From contig NZ_BONX01000048.1 of the NCBI RefSeq assembly GCF_016862935.1, forward strand, positions 1 to 64,000: a stretch of DNA of 64,000 bases, in the 5' to 3' direction. Numbering within the stretch: position 1 is the stretch's first letter; each line of letters begins with the position of its first letter. The position numbers were made by a program, and so were the translations under genes. Positions 62,788 through 64,000 of the stretch are shown one piece after another. Under the pieces are notes generated by a model. The model had not been told where the DNA came from. It saw only the letters and a program-made list of their open reading frames with translations, and made no database searches. The stretch comes from Plantactinospora mayteni (lineage in GTDB: Bacteria; Actinomycetota; Actinomycetes; Mycobacteriales; Micromonosporaceae).

Positions 62788-63381
62788 GTGGGCGCGATCA
62801 CCGGTTCCTTCAAGGGCTTCGGGGTCACCTTCTCGCACATGTTCAAGAAGGTCGTCACCACCGACTACCCGTTCAAGCCGCCGGTCTCCGCTCCGCGCTA
62901 CCACGGGCGGCACATCCTCAACCGGCACCCGGACGGGTTGGAGAAGTGCATCGGCTGCGAGCTGTGCGCCTGGGCCTGCCCGGCCGACGCGATCTACGTC
63001 GAGGGCGGCGACAACACCGAGGAGCAGCGCTTCTCGCCGGGCGAGCGGTACGCCAGCACGTACCAGATCAACTATGCCCGGTGCATCTTCTGCGGGCTCT
63101 GCATCGAGGCCTGCCCGACCCGTTCGCTGACCATGAGCAACGAGTACGAGTTGGCCCGGGACAACCGGCAGGACCTGATCTTCACCAAGGAGCAGTTGCT
63201 GGCGCCGCTGCTGCCGGGGATGGAGCAGCCGCCGCACCCGATGCGGCTCGGTGACACCGAGAAGGACTACTACGTCGGCGCGCTGACCAACCCGGGCACC
63301 TCGGCCGGCGCGGAGCGGGCGCCCTGGTCCGAGACCGGCACGGTCGACGGCTCGGGTACGACGGGAGAGAACGCGTCATGA
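62788..63381 (+). CDS. nuoI: NADH-quinone oxidoreductase subunit I
   Basis: A 197-residue ferredoxin-like subunit carrying clusters N6a and N6b. The two [4Fe-4S] motifs are C54-I-G-C57-E-L-C60...C64 and C99-I-F-C102-G-L-C105...C109. The N-terminal helix ([15 protein letters not shown]) lies along the membrane. The C-terminal 40 residues are a Gly/Thr-rich extension. GTG 62788 follows AAGGAGG; the stop overlaps the nuoJ ATG (ATGA). Confidence 0.95.
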   Translation: MGAITGSFKGFGVTFSHMFKKVVTTDYPFKPPVSAPRYHGRHILNRHPDGLEKCIGCELCAWACPADAIYVEGGDNTEEQRFSPGERYASTYQINYARCIFCGLCIEACPTRSLTMSNEYELARDNRQDLIFTKEQLLAPLLPGMEQPPHPMRLGDTEKDYYVGALTNPGTSAGAERAPWSETGTVDGSGTTGENAS

Positions 63382-64000
63382 CCGGACAAGCGGTGCTCGC
63401 CGCCGCCGGTGGGGTGACCGGCGGGGAGCAGATCACCTTCTGGATCCTGGCCCCGCTCGCCCTGATGGGCGCGATCGGCACGGTCTGGGCCCGCAACGCG
63501 GTGCACTCCGCGCTCTGGCTGGTGCTGACGATGCTCTGCCTGGGCGTCTTCTACGTGCTCCAGTCCGGGCCGTTCATCGGCATGGTGCAGATCATCGTCT
63601 ACACCGGCGCGATCATGATGCTCTTCCTCTTCGTGCTGATGCTGGTCGGCCGGGACGCCTCGGACTCGCTGATCGAGACGCTGCGCGGGCAGCGGATCGC
63701 CGCGATCCTGCTCGGCCTCGGCTTCGGCGCCCTGGTCGCCACCGGGCTGTGGCGGGCGCTCGGCCAGGCGGACGCGGTCGGCCTGGAGCAGGCCAACGCG
63801 AACGGCAACGTGCAGGGCATCGCCGCGCTGCTCTTCACCAGGTACGTCTTCGCCTTCGAGATCACCTCGGCCCTGCTGATCACCGCGGCGGTCGGCGCGA
63901 TGGTGCTGGCGCACGTCGAGCGGCGCCGCCAGGACCGGATGGACCAGGTCGCCACGATGAAGGCCCGGTTCCGCCCCGGCAACTACCCGGGACCGAAGCC
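63378..64000 (+). CDS. nuoJ: NADH-quinone oxidoreductase subunit J (partial, runs off the window)
   Basis: The first 207 codons are present; no stop is reached before the window ends. It is a membrane subunit with five hydrophobic segments: [84 protein letters not shown] and [20 protein letters not shown]. The [19 protein letters not shown] segment holds the pi-bulge helix important for proton coupling. ATG 63378 overlaps the nuoI stop. nuoK to nuoN should follow outside the window. Confidence 0.94.
   Translation, partial: MTGQAVLAAAGGVTGGEQITFWILAPLALMGAIGTVWARNAVHSALWLVLTMLCLGVFYVLQSGPFIGMVQIIVYTGAIMMLFLFVLMLVGRDASDSLIETLRGQRIAAILLGLGFGALVATGLWRALGQADAVGLEQANANGNVQGIAALLFTRYVFAFEITSALLITAAVGAMVLAHVERRRQDRMDQVATMKARFRPGNYPGPK

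Overview
The window is high-GC actinobacterial chromosome. The third-position GC bias is strong, GTG and TTG starts are frequent, several promoters look leaderless, and the gene set points to the Micromonosporaceae (Micromonospora or Plantactinospora type); this placement is an inference from gene content, not from a search. No tRNA, rRNA, CRISPR array, phage or insertion sequence was seen. The recognisable core is respiratory. Futalosine-pathway menaquinone genes are spread over about 50 kb (a ubiX-type flavoprotein at 1506, mqnE at 12062, mqnA at 38334, mqnC at 47805, the menG-type methyltransferase at 49544, the menJ-type reductase at 51820). They run up to the NADH dehydrogenase operon nuoA to nuoJ, which begins at 53217 and leaves the window inside nuoJ. 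Quinone synthesis therefore sits beside the enzyme that reduces the quinone.

Region by region: 0-5 kb holds a class I terpene synthase with an unusual proline-rich insertion, ubiX, a BldC-type regulator, an Lrp/AsnC regulator, a PLP-dependent cysteine synthase-like enzyme and a glycolipid-binding-domain protein. 5-12 kb holds a DEAD-box helicase with an RNA-binding-like tail, a large proline-rich one-TM protein and a secreted NlpC/P60 hydrolase. 12-18 kb holds mqnE, two small membrane proteins, and a divergent pair of secreted peptidases (C39-like and M14). 18-21 kb is an orphan cluster: small proteins, a ribbon-helix-helix-like protein, a winged-helix regulator and a PyrH paralogue, with several unexplained DNA structures. 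21-25 kb holds recQ, then an ArsR/AHSA1/SnoaL operon. 24.6-27.9 kb is a cobalamin-riboswitch-controlled BtuFCD importer. 28-31 kb is an ABC-2 exporter with its own winged-helix regulator. 31-36 kb holds a Tat-exported serine hydrolase, a HelD-type helicase and a DUF234-type ATPase. 36-39 kb holds ArsR, an MFS exporter and mqnA. 39-41 kb is a tandem pair of beta-lactamase-fold proteins. 41.5-45.3 kb is paaABCDE, the phenylacetyl-CoA epoxidase. 45-48 kb holds a matrixin-like metalloprotease and a phospholipase D-like protein, followed by mqnC.

Operons are tightly packed. paaABCDE, the first nuo genes, the ABC/HTH operon, the ArsR/AHSA1/SnoaL operon and the two beta-lactamase-fold genes all use 1-4 nt stop/start overlaps. 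Perfect GC-rich hairpins end the paa, btu, carboxypeptidase, phospholipase and DUF4229 units. Three regulators lie next to palindromes that overlap promoters or start codons, giving specific, testable autoregulation models. Simple in-frame repeats (18, 30, 33 and 54 bp) recur at protein ends and in insertions.
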